DNA of 64,000 nucleotides from Candidatus Didemnitutus sp. (GTDB taxonomy: Bacteria > Verrucomicrobiota > Verrucomicrobiia > Opitutales > Opitutaceae), in NCBI GenBank assembly GCA_019634575.1, contig JAHCAY010000001.1, positions 3,162,001-3,226,000 on the forward strand, in the 5' to 3' direction. Below the pieces are notes generated by a model, which saw only the letters and a program-made list of their open reading frames with translations, was not told the DNA's origin and did not search any database. A program made the position numbers and the translations under genes. Of this stretch, positions 1 through 7,925 are shown piece by piece. Positions within the stretch are counted from its first letter, which is position 1. Every line of letters starts with the position of its first letter.

Positions 1-125
1 CGGCCGCGGCCGTGCCGATCGAGAGCGAGGCGAAATGGGAACGCGGCGGACGCAGCATCTATTTCCGCGATCCGGACGGACATCTGCTCGAACTCGTCAC
101 GCCCGGCATTTGGCCGAATTACTGA
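1..125 (+). CDS. VOC (glyoxalase/bleomycin-resistance) family protein, 3' end only
   Basis: Only the last 40 or so codons lie in the window, ending at the TGA at 123-125. The tail reads SIYFRDPDGHLLELVTPG. This is the final beta-strand of vicinal-oxygen-chelate proteins, and the Glu in HLLELVT is the usual last metal ligand of that fold. Substrate cannot be inferred. The gene converges on the methyltransferase gene that ends at 132, leaving 6 bp between the two stops. The gene is cut by the window edge, not broken. Confidence 0.8.
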   Translation, partial: AAAVPIESEAKWERGGRSIYFRDPDGHLLELVTPGIWPNY

Positions 126-131
126 GCGCAC

Positions 132-1151
132 TCAGGGTTTTCGGAAAAGGTAGTGGCTGACGTGCCACTCCTCGCCGTCGCGGAACCACCAGAGCTCCGC
201 GCAGGCGAGGTAGAAGACGCGCCACCAAACCCACCAGCGCGTCGCGTGCTGCGGGCCGTAGGTGGCGGCGAAGAGCGGCAGGATGGCCGCACGGTGCCGG
301 TCCATGTTCTCGAACCAGTGTTCGGCGGTGCGGGCGTAGTGCGTGCCGTTGACCTTCCAGTCGCTCACGAGGCGGAGGTCGTCCTGGAACTGCTTGAACA
401 GGTCGTGCGACGGCATCATGCCGCCGGTGAAAAAGTAGCGGCTCATCCAGTCGGTGTCGTCGCGCGCCACGAAGTGATAGGGGAAACGCGAATGCGTGAA
501 CACATGCGCGAAGAACATCCCGCCCGGCCGCAGCCAGCGCGCGATGTGGGCCATGAGGCGCGGCCAGTTCTTCATGTGTTCGAACATCTCGACCGAGACG
601 ACGCGGTCGAAATGGCCCGCAGCGATGTCGAATTCGTTCATGTCGCAGGTGATGATCTGGACGTTGGTCAGCCCGCGCCGCTTGGCCTCGCCGAGGATGT
701 GCGTGCGTTGCGTGCGCGAATGCGAGACGCCGGTGATGCGCGCGGCGGGGAATTTCTCCGCCATCCAGAGCGTGAGCGAACCCCAGCCGCAACCGAGTTC
801 AAGGATGTCGAGACCGTCGCACAGCTGCGCGCGCTCGCACGTGAGCGCGAGCATGGCTTCCTCGGCTTCGGCCAGGGTCTCGCGGCCGGTGGCGTAGAGG
901 CACGAGGAATATTTCAGGCGCGGTCCGAGGGAGAGTTCATAGAAGCGCGTCGGCACCTCGTAGTGCTGCTCCTTGGACTCGGCGGTGTTGATCGCGATCG
1001 GCATGGCGCGCAGCTCCTCGGCGAAGCGCACTGTGGCGGCGTTGGCCGACGGCGCGTCGATCTCGCGCAGGCGCTGGCGGAGCAGGCGGCGGATGCCGAA
1101 GCGGATGATCGCGTCGGGCAAGAGGTCGCGGCGAAGCAGGGAGTCGATCAT
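132..1151 (-). CDS. CFAS-like SAM-dependent methyltransferase (last gene of lipid operon)
   Basis: A 339-residue class I methyltransferase related to cyclopropane-fatty-acyl-phospholipid synthase. The SAM loop is LELGCGWGS and the acidic/aromatic follow-up is EMFEHMKNW. The N-terminal 85 residues lack the usual CFAS N-terminal domain, so it resembles the short CFAS-like methyltransferases that act on unsaturated acyl chains. I chose the ATG at 1151 because it overlaps the upstream DUF1295 stop as ATGA. An open frame extends further upstream but only as antisense to DUF1295. It is the last gene of a seven-gene operon and probably methylates membrane acyl chains. The exact product is unknown. 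Confidence 0.85.
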   Translation of the reverse strand: MIDSLLRRDLLPDAIIRFGIRRLLRQRLREIDAPSANAATVRFAEELRAMPIAINTAESKEQHYEVPTRFYELSLGPRLKYSSCLYATGRETLAEAEEAMLALTCERAQLCDGLDILELGCGWGSLTLWMAEKFPAARITGVSHSRTQRTHILGEAKRRGLTNVQIITCDMNEFDIAAGHFDRVVSVEMFEHMKNWPRLMAHIARWLRPGGMFFAHVFTHSRFPYHFVARDDTDWMSRYFFTGGMMPSHDLFKQFQDDLRLVSDWKVNGTHYARTAEHWFENMDRHRAAILPLFAATYGPQHATRWWVWWRVFYLACAELWWFRDGEEWHVSHYLFRKP

Positions 1152-1939
1152 GAGAGGTGGCGCGGAAACCACGGCACGAAGGCGCACGTGGTTTGCTGGT
1201 AACGGCGGTAGGCGTCGCCTTTCGAGCGGAGCGACTGCTCCTCGGTGAGGGGGATGCCGGTGACGCGCAGCAGGAGAAACAGGATCGACGCGGGAGCGAC
1301 GAGGCCGAGCCAGCCCCACGGCGAGCCCAACGCGAAGAGCGCGTAGGCGACCCACACGAGCCACTCGAAGAAATAGTTCGGATGCCGGCTGTAGCGCCAG
1401 AGGCCGACGTCGCAGACGCATCCGCGGTTGGCCGGGTCGCGCTTGAACGCCGCAAGCTGCGCATCGGCGATGGTTTCGCCGGCGAGGGCGCACAGCCAGA
1501 GCGCGAGGCCGGCGATCTCAACCGCCAAGAATGCCGGCGTGGCATTTACGACCGGCAGGAGAAACGGGAGCGCGAGCAGGACGATCGAGCCGGCCTGCAG
1601 TTGGACGAAGCCGAACATCTTCGGCGCGAAATGGCCGGCCCAGTCGCGCCGCAGCTGCACGTAGCGGCCGTCCTCCACGGGATGGTGGCTTGCGACGCGA
1701 CGCAGCAGGTGCGTGCCGAGGCGTGCGGCCCAGAGCGTGACCAGCGCGGCCACGAGCAGGCGTCGCGGCAGCCAGCCGGGTCCCGCGGCGGCGTAGAACC
1801 ATGCGACCGGCGCGAAGGCGTAGGACCAGGCGACGTCGACGATGCCGTAGTTGTCGAGCCGCCGCGCGACGAGATACAGCCCGGCGAAGGCGGGGCAGAG
1901 CGCCGCGAGGGCGACGGAAGCGAGAACGACAGCGGTCAC
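1148..1939 (-). CDS. DUF1295 / steroid 5-alpha-reductase-like membrane protein
   Basis: 263 residues with about seven hydrophobic segments. The C-terminal part contains GLWRYSRHPNYFFEWLVW, the conserved signature of DUF1295, which is related to the steroid 5-alpha-reductase and isoprenylcysteine methyltransferase membrane fold. That fold reduces or methylates lipidic substrates at the membrane using NADPH or SAM. The gene overlaps the downstream methyltransferase by ATGA (1148-1151) and starts 7 bp after the DUF2062 stop, so it is translated as part of the operon. A role in reducing or remodelling fatty acyl chains made by the two CFAS-like enzymes is inference. Confidence 0.85.
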   Translation of the reverse strand: MTAVVLASVALAALCPAFAGLYLVARRLDNYGIVDVAWSYAFAPVAWFYAAAGPGWLPRRLLVAALVTLWAARLGTHLLRRVASHHPVEDGRYVQLRRDWAGHFAPKMFGFVQLQAGSIVLLALPFLLPVVNATPAFLAVEIAGLALWLCALAGETIADAQLAAFKRDPANRGCVCDVGLWRYSRHPNYFFEWLVWVAYALFALGSPWGWLGLVAPASILFLLLRVTGIPLTEEQSLRSKGDAYRRYQQTTCAFVPWFPRHLS

Positions 1940-1946
1940 TCCCGAC

Positions 1947-2435
1947 TTACGGGCGAGACGCGCGGCCGGATGCGAGACGTTGCAGGAGGGGGCGCGTCGC
2001 CAGCCAAACGCAGCCCACGAGGAACGGGACCGAGAGCAGCCACGCGCTGAGGGCGTGCAGTCCCATGAGGCCGAAACGGGACCAGAACTCGTGTTGGGAG
2101 GCTACGAACACGCGGCTGACTTCCTGCGGGTCGAAAGGCAGCGTCTTCGCGCCGTAGAGCGCGGCGCCGAGTTTCACGTAGACGGGAATAAGCGCGAGCT
2201 GCACGGGCCAGAGCAGCTGGTTCACGACGTGGATGATCGGCTGGTTGAGTCGCAGCGCGGCGGCGGCGACGAAGCACAACGCGGTGGTGAAGCCGAGGAA
2301 GGGAAACACGCCGCACGCGAGGCCGACGCCGAGCGTGAGCGCGATGCGGTCGGGCGTGATGCCTTGCGTGAGCTGCGCGACGATCGGCTGCGCCACGCGC
2401 CGTTGCCAGAAATTCGGCCGCGACGACTCCTTCAC
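1947..2435 (-). CDS. DUF2062 membrane protein
   Basis: 162 residues starting at a GTG that overlaps the upstream stop as GTGA (2432-2435). The hallmark of DUF2062 is visible: an amphipathic N-terminus, then LACGVFPFLGFTTAL followed by hydrophobic helices, and a second pair of helices at the C-terminus. DUF2062 proteins are small, poorly characterised inner-membrane proteins often found in lipid or glycan loci. The frame is open much further upstream, but that extension runs antisense through neighbouring genes, so the short form is preferred. Function within the lipid-modification operon is unknown. Confidence 0.8.
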   Translation of the reverse strand: MKESSRPNFWQRRVAQPIVAQLTQGITPDRIALTLGVGLACGVFPFLGFTTALCFVAAAALRLNQPIIHVVNQLLWPVQLALIPVYVKLGAALYGAKTLPFDPQEVSRVFVASQHEFWSRFGLMGLHALSAWLLSVPFLVGCVWLATRPLLQRLASGRASRP

Positions 2436-2830
2436 GCGAGGAGGTAGACGCCCATCGACACCGCCGCGAGCGCGGCGGGCAGGGCGAGGCGGCCGTCGTT
2501 GCGGCGCGCGAAGACGTCGACGAGCGGGGCGTTGGCCGGCACGGCGAAGAGCTCGCGCAGCATGTAGGTCGCCATGGCGATGTTGCCGAGGAGCACGATG
2601 CTGACGAACCAGAGCACGCGGGCGCCGAGCGAGCCTTCCTTCCACGCCACCCAGACGAAGAACGTGATGAATGCCCAATAGGCGTCGAAGAGCGTCGCGA
2701 TCACCCATGGCTCGCGGAACGTGGCGCTGCGCGCGAACTCGCCGAGCGGCTGATGCAGGCTCGCCCAGCTCGTGACCCCGAGCATGGAGACGATGACGGC
2801 AATAAAGAGCAGGCGCAGGAACCAGATCAT
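2432..2830 (-). CDS. DUF1475-like small membrane protein
   Basis: 132 residues and four predicted membrane helices. The segment TSWASLHQPL near residue 20 and the run TLFDAYWAFITFFVWVAWKE around residues 46-65 resemble the family I know as DUF1475. It starts 3 bp after the end of the CFAS-like gene and overlaps the DUF2062 start by GTGA, so it is tightly embedded in the operon. No catalytic residues are evident. I infer a structural or accessory membrane role; the family has no established function that I can state. Confidence 0.75.
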   Translation of the reverse strand: MIWFLRLLFIAVIVSMLGVTSWASLHQPLGEFARSATFREPWVIATLFDAYWAFITFFVWVAWKEGSLGARVLWFVSIVLLGNIAMATYMLRELFAVPANAPLVDVFARRNDGRLALPAALAAVSMGVYLLA

Positions 2831-2833
2831 GGC

Positions 2834-4129
2834 TCAGAACGACAGGTTGTTCGGACGCGTGTGGACGGTTTGGACGACGGAGATGTTGCGGAGCGCGAAC
2901 GCGGCTTCGCAATAGGCGAGGTAGTAATCCCACTTGCGGACGAAGCGATCGTCGAAACCCAGGGCGCGGACGTGTTCGAGTTTTCGGTGAAAACTGTCGC
3001 GCCAGGTGCGGAGCGTGCGGGCGTAGTCGCGGCCCATGTCCTCGAGGCCGTGGAGCACGAAACCGCCTTCGCGGGCGAAGAGGGCGTTGAGGCGATTGGC
3101 CGAGAGGAGGAGCGAGCCGGGGAAAATGTGTTTCTGGATGAAATCTACGCCGCGCCGGAAGGCGTCGTAGCGCGAGTCCGGGCACGTGATGAATTGGAGA
3201 GCGATGAGGCCTTCGGGCTTGAGCAGGCGTGCGCAGGCGGCGGCGTAGTCGCGGAGGAATTCGTGGCCGACGGCCTCCAGCATTTCGATGGAGACGATCT
3301 TGTCGAACTGGCCGGTGACGTCGCGGTAGTCCTGCAGGCGCACCTCGATGCGCTCGGAGAGGCCGGCGGCGGCGATGCGTTGCATGGCGAGGTCGCGCTG
3401 CTGCTGCGAAAGCGTGAGTGTCGTGATGCGGCAGCCGTAATGTTGCGCGGCGTGCAGGCTCCAGCCGCCCCAGCCGGTGCCGATCTCGAGCACGTGGTCG
3501 GTCGGGTGTAGGTGGAGCTTGCGGCAGAGCGCGTCGTTCTTGGCGACCTGGGCTTCGCGCAACGTGGCGTCGGTGCGTTCCCACTTCGCGGCGGAATACA
3601 TCATGGTGTCGTCGAGCCAGAGCGCGAAGAAATCGTTGGAGAGGTCGTAGTGCTCGGCGATGTTGCGACGGGAATTTTCGCGGGTGTTGGCGCGAAGGAT
3701 GTGACCGACGCGGTTGGCGAAGCGGAGGAGATTGAGCGCGAGGTTCCGGGCGCGTTTCGAGCCGGAGAGCGTGGGGGCGTGCTCGACGTTGAGGATGAAC
3801 CAGCCGATGAGCGCGGTCAGGTCGGGTGTATCCCAATCGCCGTCGATGAAGGATTCCGCGAAGCCGATGTCGCCGCCGAGCATGCAGCGGGAGAAAAAGC
3901 GCGCGCGGCGCACGCGGAGCACGGCGGTGTTGGCGACGCTCGGGGCGATCTCGCTGGCGAGGAGGTTCTTTTCGCCGAAGAGGCGTGCGGTGCCGTCGGG
4001 GAGTTCGACGCGCAGCTGGCCGCGTGGCATGCGGGCGAAAGCGTCGAGCACGGCGCGCTCGGCGAATGTGGGAGCGCGGGTGGAGGCCGAGGCGAGCGAG
4101 GGAGCGGCGGTGGCTTTGGACGAGCTCAT
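2834..4129 (-). CDS. Cyclopropane-fatty-acyl-phospholipid synthase family protein
   Basis: 431 residues, close to the family length of about 400. The N-terminal domain (residues 30-160) contains the CFAS-type GDIGFAESFIDGDW. It is followed by IAEHYDLSNDFFALWLDDTMMYS and the SAM-binding loop VLEIGTGWGGWSL near residue 200; IVSIEMLEAVGHEF and the C-terminal DYYLAYCEAAFALR complete the family pattern. CFAS transfers a methylene from SAM to a cis double bond of a phospholipid acyl chain at the membrane surface. The start ATG at 4129 overlaps the DUF1365 stop (ATGA 4126-4129). Homologues in this operon type may make methylated or furan fatty acids rather than cyclopropanes. Confidence 0.88.
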   Translation of the reverse strand: MSSSKATAAPSLASASTRAPTFAERAVLDAFARMPRGQLRVELPDGTARLFGEKNLLASEIAPSVANTAVLRVRRARFFSRCMLGGDIGFAESFIDGDWDTPDLTALIGWFILNVEHAPTLSGSKRARNLALNLLRFANRVGHILRANTRENSRRNIAEHYDLSNDFFALWLDDTMMYSAAKWERTDATLREAQVAKNDALCRKLHLHPTDHVLEIGTGWGGWSLHAAQHYGCRITTLTLSQQQRDLAMQRIAAAGLSERIEVRLQDYRDVTGQFDKIVSIEMLEAVGHEFLRDYAAACARLLKPEGLIALQFITCPDSRYDAFRRGVDFIQKHIFPGSLLLSANRLNALFAREGGFVLHGLEDMGRDYARTLRTWRDSFHRKLEHVRALGFDDRFVRKWDYYLAYCEAAFALRNISVVQTVHTRPNNLSF

Positions 4130-4974
4130 GGCTTGGCGGAAGCGACGGAAGCGTGGGGACGATAGAGGTCGCGCTGGTCGGTGGCGCGCGCGGCTTTCGC
4201 GAACCAAGGGATGCGCTTCAGCCAAAGAATCAAGGCGTGCCAGTGGATGAGGGCGATGACGCGCAGGGTGAGCAGTGGATACTTCAGGGTGAACCACGCG
4301 AGGCGCGCGTCGGTGAGCGCGGCGCGCGGACCGTGCAACGTGCTGATGAGGGTGCGTTCGCCGGCGACGTAGTCGTCGATCTGGATGGAGAGGCGCTCGC
4401 CGGGCGTGCGCAGCGTGAAATCGAACTCCACATCGACATCGGAGAAGGGCGAGACGTAGAAATTCTTCGGCGTGCGGAGATGAAAGGTCTTTTCGCCGGT
4501 GCGCTCGCTGACGTGAAACGGTTTCATTTCGCGAAAGGTATTCGTCACCTCGGCGATGGCGGTGAGCGGCGCGCCGGTGCGGTCGAAGCAAAAGTAGAAC
4601 GAAACGGGGTTGAAGAGGTAGCCGGCGATGCGAGGGAGTGTCACGAGGACGACGCGAGCGCCGGAGGCTTCGACGCCGCGGTCGGCGAGCCAGGCGAGGA
4701 CGCGGGATTTGAGCGATGGCGGATTGCGGTGTGGAAGGCGCGGAATGTCGGGTGCCGGCGATGTGTTGTGGAGCGGTTCGTGTGTGGGGAGAAAATCGGA
4801 CTCGCGGAGGCTGTAGAGATTGGGGCGGTTGACGGAGAAGAGGCGAAGGCGACGGTGGAGCGTTTCCAGTTCGTCGAGGTCGACGGCGAAATAGAAGAGC
4901 CGGTAGTCGAAGCGGTGCGGCTTCGGGGCGAGACGCTGGTGCATCACGCGACATTCGTAGAGGCAGGAGTTCAC
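4126..4974 (-). CDS. DUF1365 family protein
   Basis: 282 residues. The N-terminus YECRVMHQRLAPKPHRFDYR and the central PRIAGYLFNPVSFYFC are typical of DUF1365 (COG3496). These proteins are nearly always encoded next to a COG2907 FAD oxidoreductase and a CFAS homologue, as here. The start is a GTG at 4974, 8 bp downstream of the oxidoreductase stop; an internal ATG eleven codons later is the alternative. The family has no proven activity. Its constant partnership suggests a role in the acyl-chain modification carried out by the operon. Confidence 0.87.
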   Translation of the reverse strand: MNSCLYECRVMHQRLAPKPHRFDYRLFYFAVDLDELETLHRRLRLFSVNRPNLYSLRESDFLPTHEPLHNTSPAPDIPRLPHRNPPSLKSRVLAWLADRGVEASGARVVLVTLPRIAGYLFNPVSFYFCFDRTGAPLTAIAEVTNTFREMKPFHVSERTGEKTFHLRTPKNFYVSPFSDVDVEFDFTLRTPGERLSIQIDDYVAGERTLISTLHGPRAALTDARLAWFTLKYPLLTLRVIALIHWHALILWLKRIPWFAKAARATDQRDLYRPHASVASAKP

Positions 4975-4982
4975 GGCCGGAC

Positions 4983-6317
4983 TCAGGCGGTGGCGAGTTG
5001 GGCGGCGGTCGCAGGGTCGTCGCTGGTCCACGGGTCGCGGTCGAGGAGGAGTTGCGCGAGGTTCACGGCGGAGAGCAGGCCGTCTTCGTGGAAGCCGTAG
5101 CGCGTCCACGCGCCGCAGAAAAACGTCTCGGTGGCGCCGAGCGCATTGGCGTTGAGCGCGGAGATTTCGCGCTGGGCGCGGATGGCGCCGAGAGTGAAGA
5201 GCGGGTGCTCGTAGGCGATCGTGCGGAGGATTTTTCGCGGATCGATGCGCTCGGCGCCGTTGATGGAGACGAAGTAGTTCTCGCGGTCGGAGACGCCTTG
5301 GAGGCGGTTCATCCAGTAGATGGTCATCGGCTCGGCGACGCCGTGCGCGTCGCGGGCGATGGAGTAGTTCCAGGCGGACCAGGCCATCTTGGTGCGCGGC
5401 ATGACGGCGGCGTCGGTGTGGAGCGTCGCGACGTTGGGTTGGTAGCGGAATTCGGAGAGCAGACGCGCCTCGTCGGGCGTGGGGTCGGCGAGGAGCGCGA
5501 GGGATTCGTGGCCGTGCGCGGCGAGGATGACTTTGTCGAAGCGCTCGGTGCGGCGGTCTTCGGTGGTGAGGAGCGCGCCGTCGGGCGTGCGGCGGACGGA
5601 GACGACGCGCGCGTCGTGGCGGATGCGGTCGCGCCAGGGCGTGGTGAGGCGCGTGACGTATTGCTGCGCGCCGCCGTCGACGGTCCACCACTGGTGTTGG
5701 GTGTGCAGGCCGAGGAAGCCGTGGTTGTGAAAGAAACGGAGGAGCGTGCGTGCGGGGAACTGGAGCATCTTCGCCGGCGGCGTGGACCACACGGCGCTGC
5801 TCATGGGAATGACGTAGAGGTTGAGGAAGTCGTCGCCGTAGCCGCGGCGGTGCACGTAGTCGGCGAGCGTGACGTCGGCCCACTCGGGATTATCGAGGGC
5901 GTCGAGCGCTTCGCGGTTGAAGCGGTCGATCTGTCGCAGCATCCGGTAGAACGACGGGCGGAGGAGATTGCGGCGCTGGCAGAAGAGGTGGTTGAGCGAG
6001 GAGCCGCAGAATTCGAGGCCGGTGTCTTCGTGACGCACGCTGAAGGACATGTCGGTCTTCTTCACCGGCACGTTGAGCTGGGAGAAGAGCCGGGTGAGGT
6101 GCGGGTAGGTCTTGTAGTTGAAGACCATGAAGCCGGTGTCGATCGGCAGCGGGCGGCCGGTGCCGCACTCCGGCACGGTGACGGTGTTCGTGTGGCCGCC
6201 GGTGTAGCGGTTCTGTTCGAAGAGCGTGACGTCGAAGTCGCGATGGAGGAAATGCGCGCAACCGAGGCCGGAAATGCCGGTGCCGACGATGGCGAGAGTG
6301 GGGCGGGACATGCCCAT
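4983..6317 (-). CDS. FAD-dependent oxidoreductase (COG2907, amine-oxidase fold), first gene of operon
   Basis: About 444 residues. A Rossmann dinucleotide motif GTGISGLGCAHFL lies at the N-terminus, followed by TLFEQNRYTGGHTNTV (the second FAD contact) and TGFMVFNYKTYPHL. Family members are annotated as NAD/FAD-binding proteins and sit in front of DUF1365 and CFAS genes. They are thought to oxidise or desaturate acyl chains, though the reaction is not firmly established. Two in-frame ATGs (6317 and 6311) are possible. I list the longer, but the 6311 start would fit a leaderless transcript from the promoter-like element at 6317-6346. No good ribosome-binding site is visible. Confidence 0.85.
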   Translation of the reverse strand: MGMSRPTLAIVGTGISGLGCAHFLHRDFDVTLFEQNRYTGGHTNTVTVPECGTGRPLPIDTGFMVFNYKTYPHLTRLFSQLNVPVKKTDMSFSVRHEDTGLEFCGSSLNHLFCQRRNLLRPSFYRMLRQIDRFNREALDALDNPEWADVTLADYVHRRGYGDDFLNLYVIPMSSAVWSTPPAKMLQFPARTLLRFFHNHGFLGLHTQHQWWTVDGGAQQYVTRLTTPWRDRIRHDARVVSVRRTPDGALLTTEDRRTERFDKVILAAHGHESLALLADPTPDEARLLSEFRYQPNVATLHTDAAVMPRTKMAWSAWNYSIARDAHGVAEPMTIYWMNRLQGVSDRENYFVSINGAERIDPRKILRTIAYEHPLFTLGAIRAQREISALNANALGATETFFCGAWTRYGFHEDGLLSAVNLAQLLLDRDPWTSDDPATAAQLATA

Positions 6318-6346
6318 CTTACGGGCCGACGGCGGCGCTGGATTCA
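6317..6346 (-). promoter_or_regulatory. Possible ECF-sigma promoter of the lipid operon (TGAATCC-N18-TAAGA)
   Basis: Read on the minus strand, TGAATCC (6346-6340) is followed 18 bases later by TAAGA (6321-6317). As I recall it, the promoter consensus of the ChrR-partnered sigma-E (ECF11 group) of Rhodobacter is close to TGATCC-N18-TAAGA, and CFAS-like genes belong to that singlet-oxygen regulon. Here transcription would begin at or next to the ATG at 6311, giving a leaderless message. Spacing and -10 fit well; the -35 has one inserted base. This is a hypothesis from sequence alone. Confidence 0.35.
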
Positions 6347-6440
6347 CTCTCCTGGGAGATTCCCGCAGTTTGGCGAGGCCGGGGCCTGCCACTTGGGTGG
6401 ATCCGGTGGTTGGTGTTGCGCGACGAGTGAAGCCGCCGCG

Positions 6441-6477
6441 CGACGAAAAAGAAAAGCCCCGCGGTGAAGCGGGGCTT
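6441..6477 (-). terminator. Rho-independent terminator of the desaturase gene
   Basis: A perfect 9-bp stem (AAGCCCCGC / GCGGGGCTT, 6454-6462 with 6469-6477) has a 6-nt loop. On the minus strand it is followed by a U-rich tail, complementary to the A-rich run at 6446-6455. It lies 52 bp beyond the desaturase stop and upstream of the oxidoreductase gene, so the lipid operon must have its own promoter. Confidence 0.85.
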
Positions 6478-6528
6478 GGATGACCGGCGGCGCGTGCGGG
6501 GCGCGCCGTGCGGAAGCCGGGCCGGCGA

Positions 6529-7713
6529 TTAGGCCGTCGGCGGAGGTGTGCTCTGCGGCGAGGTCGCGGGCGGTTGTTGCGCGAGTTCGGAGACGTCCTT
6601 GTGGATGGCGGGGCCGTCTTTCTTCTGCATCTGCGCGGCGACTTCGGGGGAGTTGACCGTGGCGATGGCGATGGCGGCGGCGGTGGGGACGACGCGCCGG
6701 AGCGTGTTGATCTCTTCCTGGACGGACGAGATGGACACGCGGCGGATGGTGTCGGCGTGGGCGTTGCGCTCGGCTTCCTCGTAGATGGATTTCGGGACGG
6801 ACTTCAGGCCCCAGATGAAGCCGGTGAGCGAGAGCGCCTTGAGGCCGTAGTAGGTGGGATCGATTTCCCACCAGTAGAAACCGTTACGCGTGGAGGACTG
6901 GTAGCGGTGGTGGTTGTTATGCCAGCCTTCGCCGAGGCAGACGATCGCGAGGATGAAACTGTTGCGCGAGTCGTCGGTGGTGTGGAAGCGGCGCTTGCCC
7001 CAGAGGTGCGTGAAGGAGTTGATCGACGCGGTGCCGTGGAAGAGGGCGGTGGTGCTGATGAAGAAACCCCAGACGAGGAGCTGGGAGGCGCTGGTGCCGA
7101 GCGAGGGAGCGACGGTCTCGAGCAGAGCGCCGAGGCCGAAGAGGCCGAGGGCGAAGAGAACAGGGACGACGATGTCGAAGCGGTTCAGCCAGACGAGCTC
7201 GGGGTATTTGGTGAGGTCCCGGACCTTCGAGTAGTCGGTGGGGAAGTTGCGCTTCGAGGTGATCCAGCCGATGTGCGACCAGAGGAAGCCGTGCACGTGC
7301 GGCGAGTGGGCGTCTTCCTCGTCGTCGGAGTGGAGGTGATGATGGCGGTGATGGTAAGCCCACCAGAGCGGGCCGCGTTGGACGGTGGTGCCGGCCCAGA
7401 GCGCGAGGAGAAATTGGCCGAAGCGGGAGGTGCTGTAGGTCTTGTGGGAGAAGTAGCGGTGCAGGATGCCGGTGACGGCGAACATGCGCACGACGTAGAG
7501 GAACACGGCGGTCCAGACGGCGAACCAACTCCAGCCGACCCAGATGACGCCGAGGCAGCCGAGGTGGAGAACGATGAATGGGATGCAGCGGACGAGGTTC
7601 ACGCCGTCGGGTTGGGCGCGAATGGCTTCGGGCGATTCAAGAGTGTAGTCGGAGTCGACCCACTGGACGAGCGAGGCGCCGAAGCGGCGCAGGGAAGCGG
7701 TAAACGAAGACAC
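6529..7713 (-). CDS. Acyl-lipid/acyl-CoA desaturase (stearoyl-CoA desaturase family)
   Basis: 394 residues starting at GTG 7713. The three histidine boxes of membrane di-iron desaturases are present: HRYFSH, HHRHHH and HNNHH, arranged between hydrophobic segments as in delta-9 desaturases. It introduces a cis double bond into a saturated acyl chain in the membrane using O2 and reduced electron carriers. The C-terminal 70 residues (Pro/Ala/Gln-rich) extend beyond the family core and look disordered. Its product would be the natural substrate for the two CFAS-like enzymes encoded just downstream, although a terminator separates the units. A fragment homologous to its first codons recurs near 8680-8724. 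Confidence 0.92.
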   Translation of the reverse strand: MSSFTASLRRFGASLVQWVDSDYTLESPEAIRAQPDGVNLVRCIPFIVLHLGCLGVIWVGWSWFAVWTAVFLYVVRMFAVTGILHRYFSHKTYSTSRFGQFLLALWAGTTVQRGPLWWAYHHRHHHLHSDDEEDAHSPHVHGFLWSHIGWITSKRNFPTDYSKVRDLTKYPELVWLNRFDIVVPVLFALGLFGLGALLETVAPSLGTSASQLLVWGFFISTTALFHGTASINSFTHLWGKRRFHTTDDSRNSFILAIVCLGEGWHNNHHRYQSSTRNGFYWWEIDPTYYGLKALSLTGFIWGLKSVPKSIYEEAERNAHADTIRRVSISSVQEEINTLRRVVPTAAAIAIATVNSPEVAAQMQKKDGPAIHKDVSELAQQPPATSPQSTPPPTA

Positions 7714-7925
7714 GATGCGAGAGCGGTGAAGAGGTGAGGCGCGACGGAAGACTCGCTGGCAGACCGGGGCAAGCGCCCAATGCGAGCAGAAGAGAAATAG
7801 CTTTCCTTTCTACGTGGACCCAAAAAAGCCGCCTCCGAAGAGGCGGCGAAAGGGGTGGCGCCGAAGTGCGGCGTCAGCCGATCAGTTCGGGCTGGCCGAG
7901 CCCTGGTTCACGGGCTGCTCCACAG
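7670..7925. repeat. Segmental duplication, copy A (about 1011 bp from copy B)
   Basis: This stretch matches 8681-8936 at about 85 percent by eye with a constant offset of 1011-1010 bp. It covers the first codons of the desaturase, its upstream region, the terminator hairpin and the last 12-15 codons of the Ala-rich gene. In copy A all parts are functional-looking; copy B contains only a fragment of the desaturase. Confidence 0.8.
7822..7847 (-). terminator. Rho-independent terminator of the 7882-8622 gene
   Basis: An 8-bp GC stem (7828-7835 with 7840-7847) and a CGAA tetraloop, TTCG in the RNA, are followed on the minus strand by six U residues (7827-7822). An identical hairpin is found at 8833-8858 as part of the segmental duplication. 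Confidence 0.9.
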
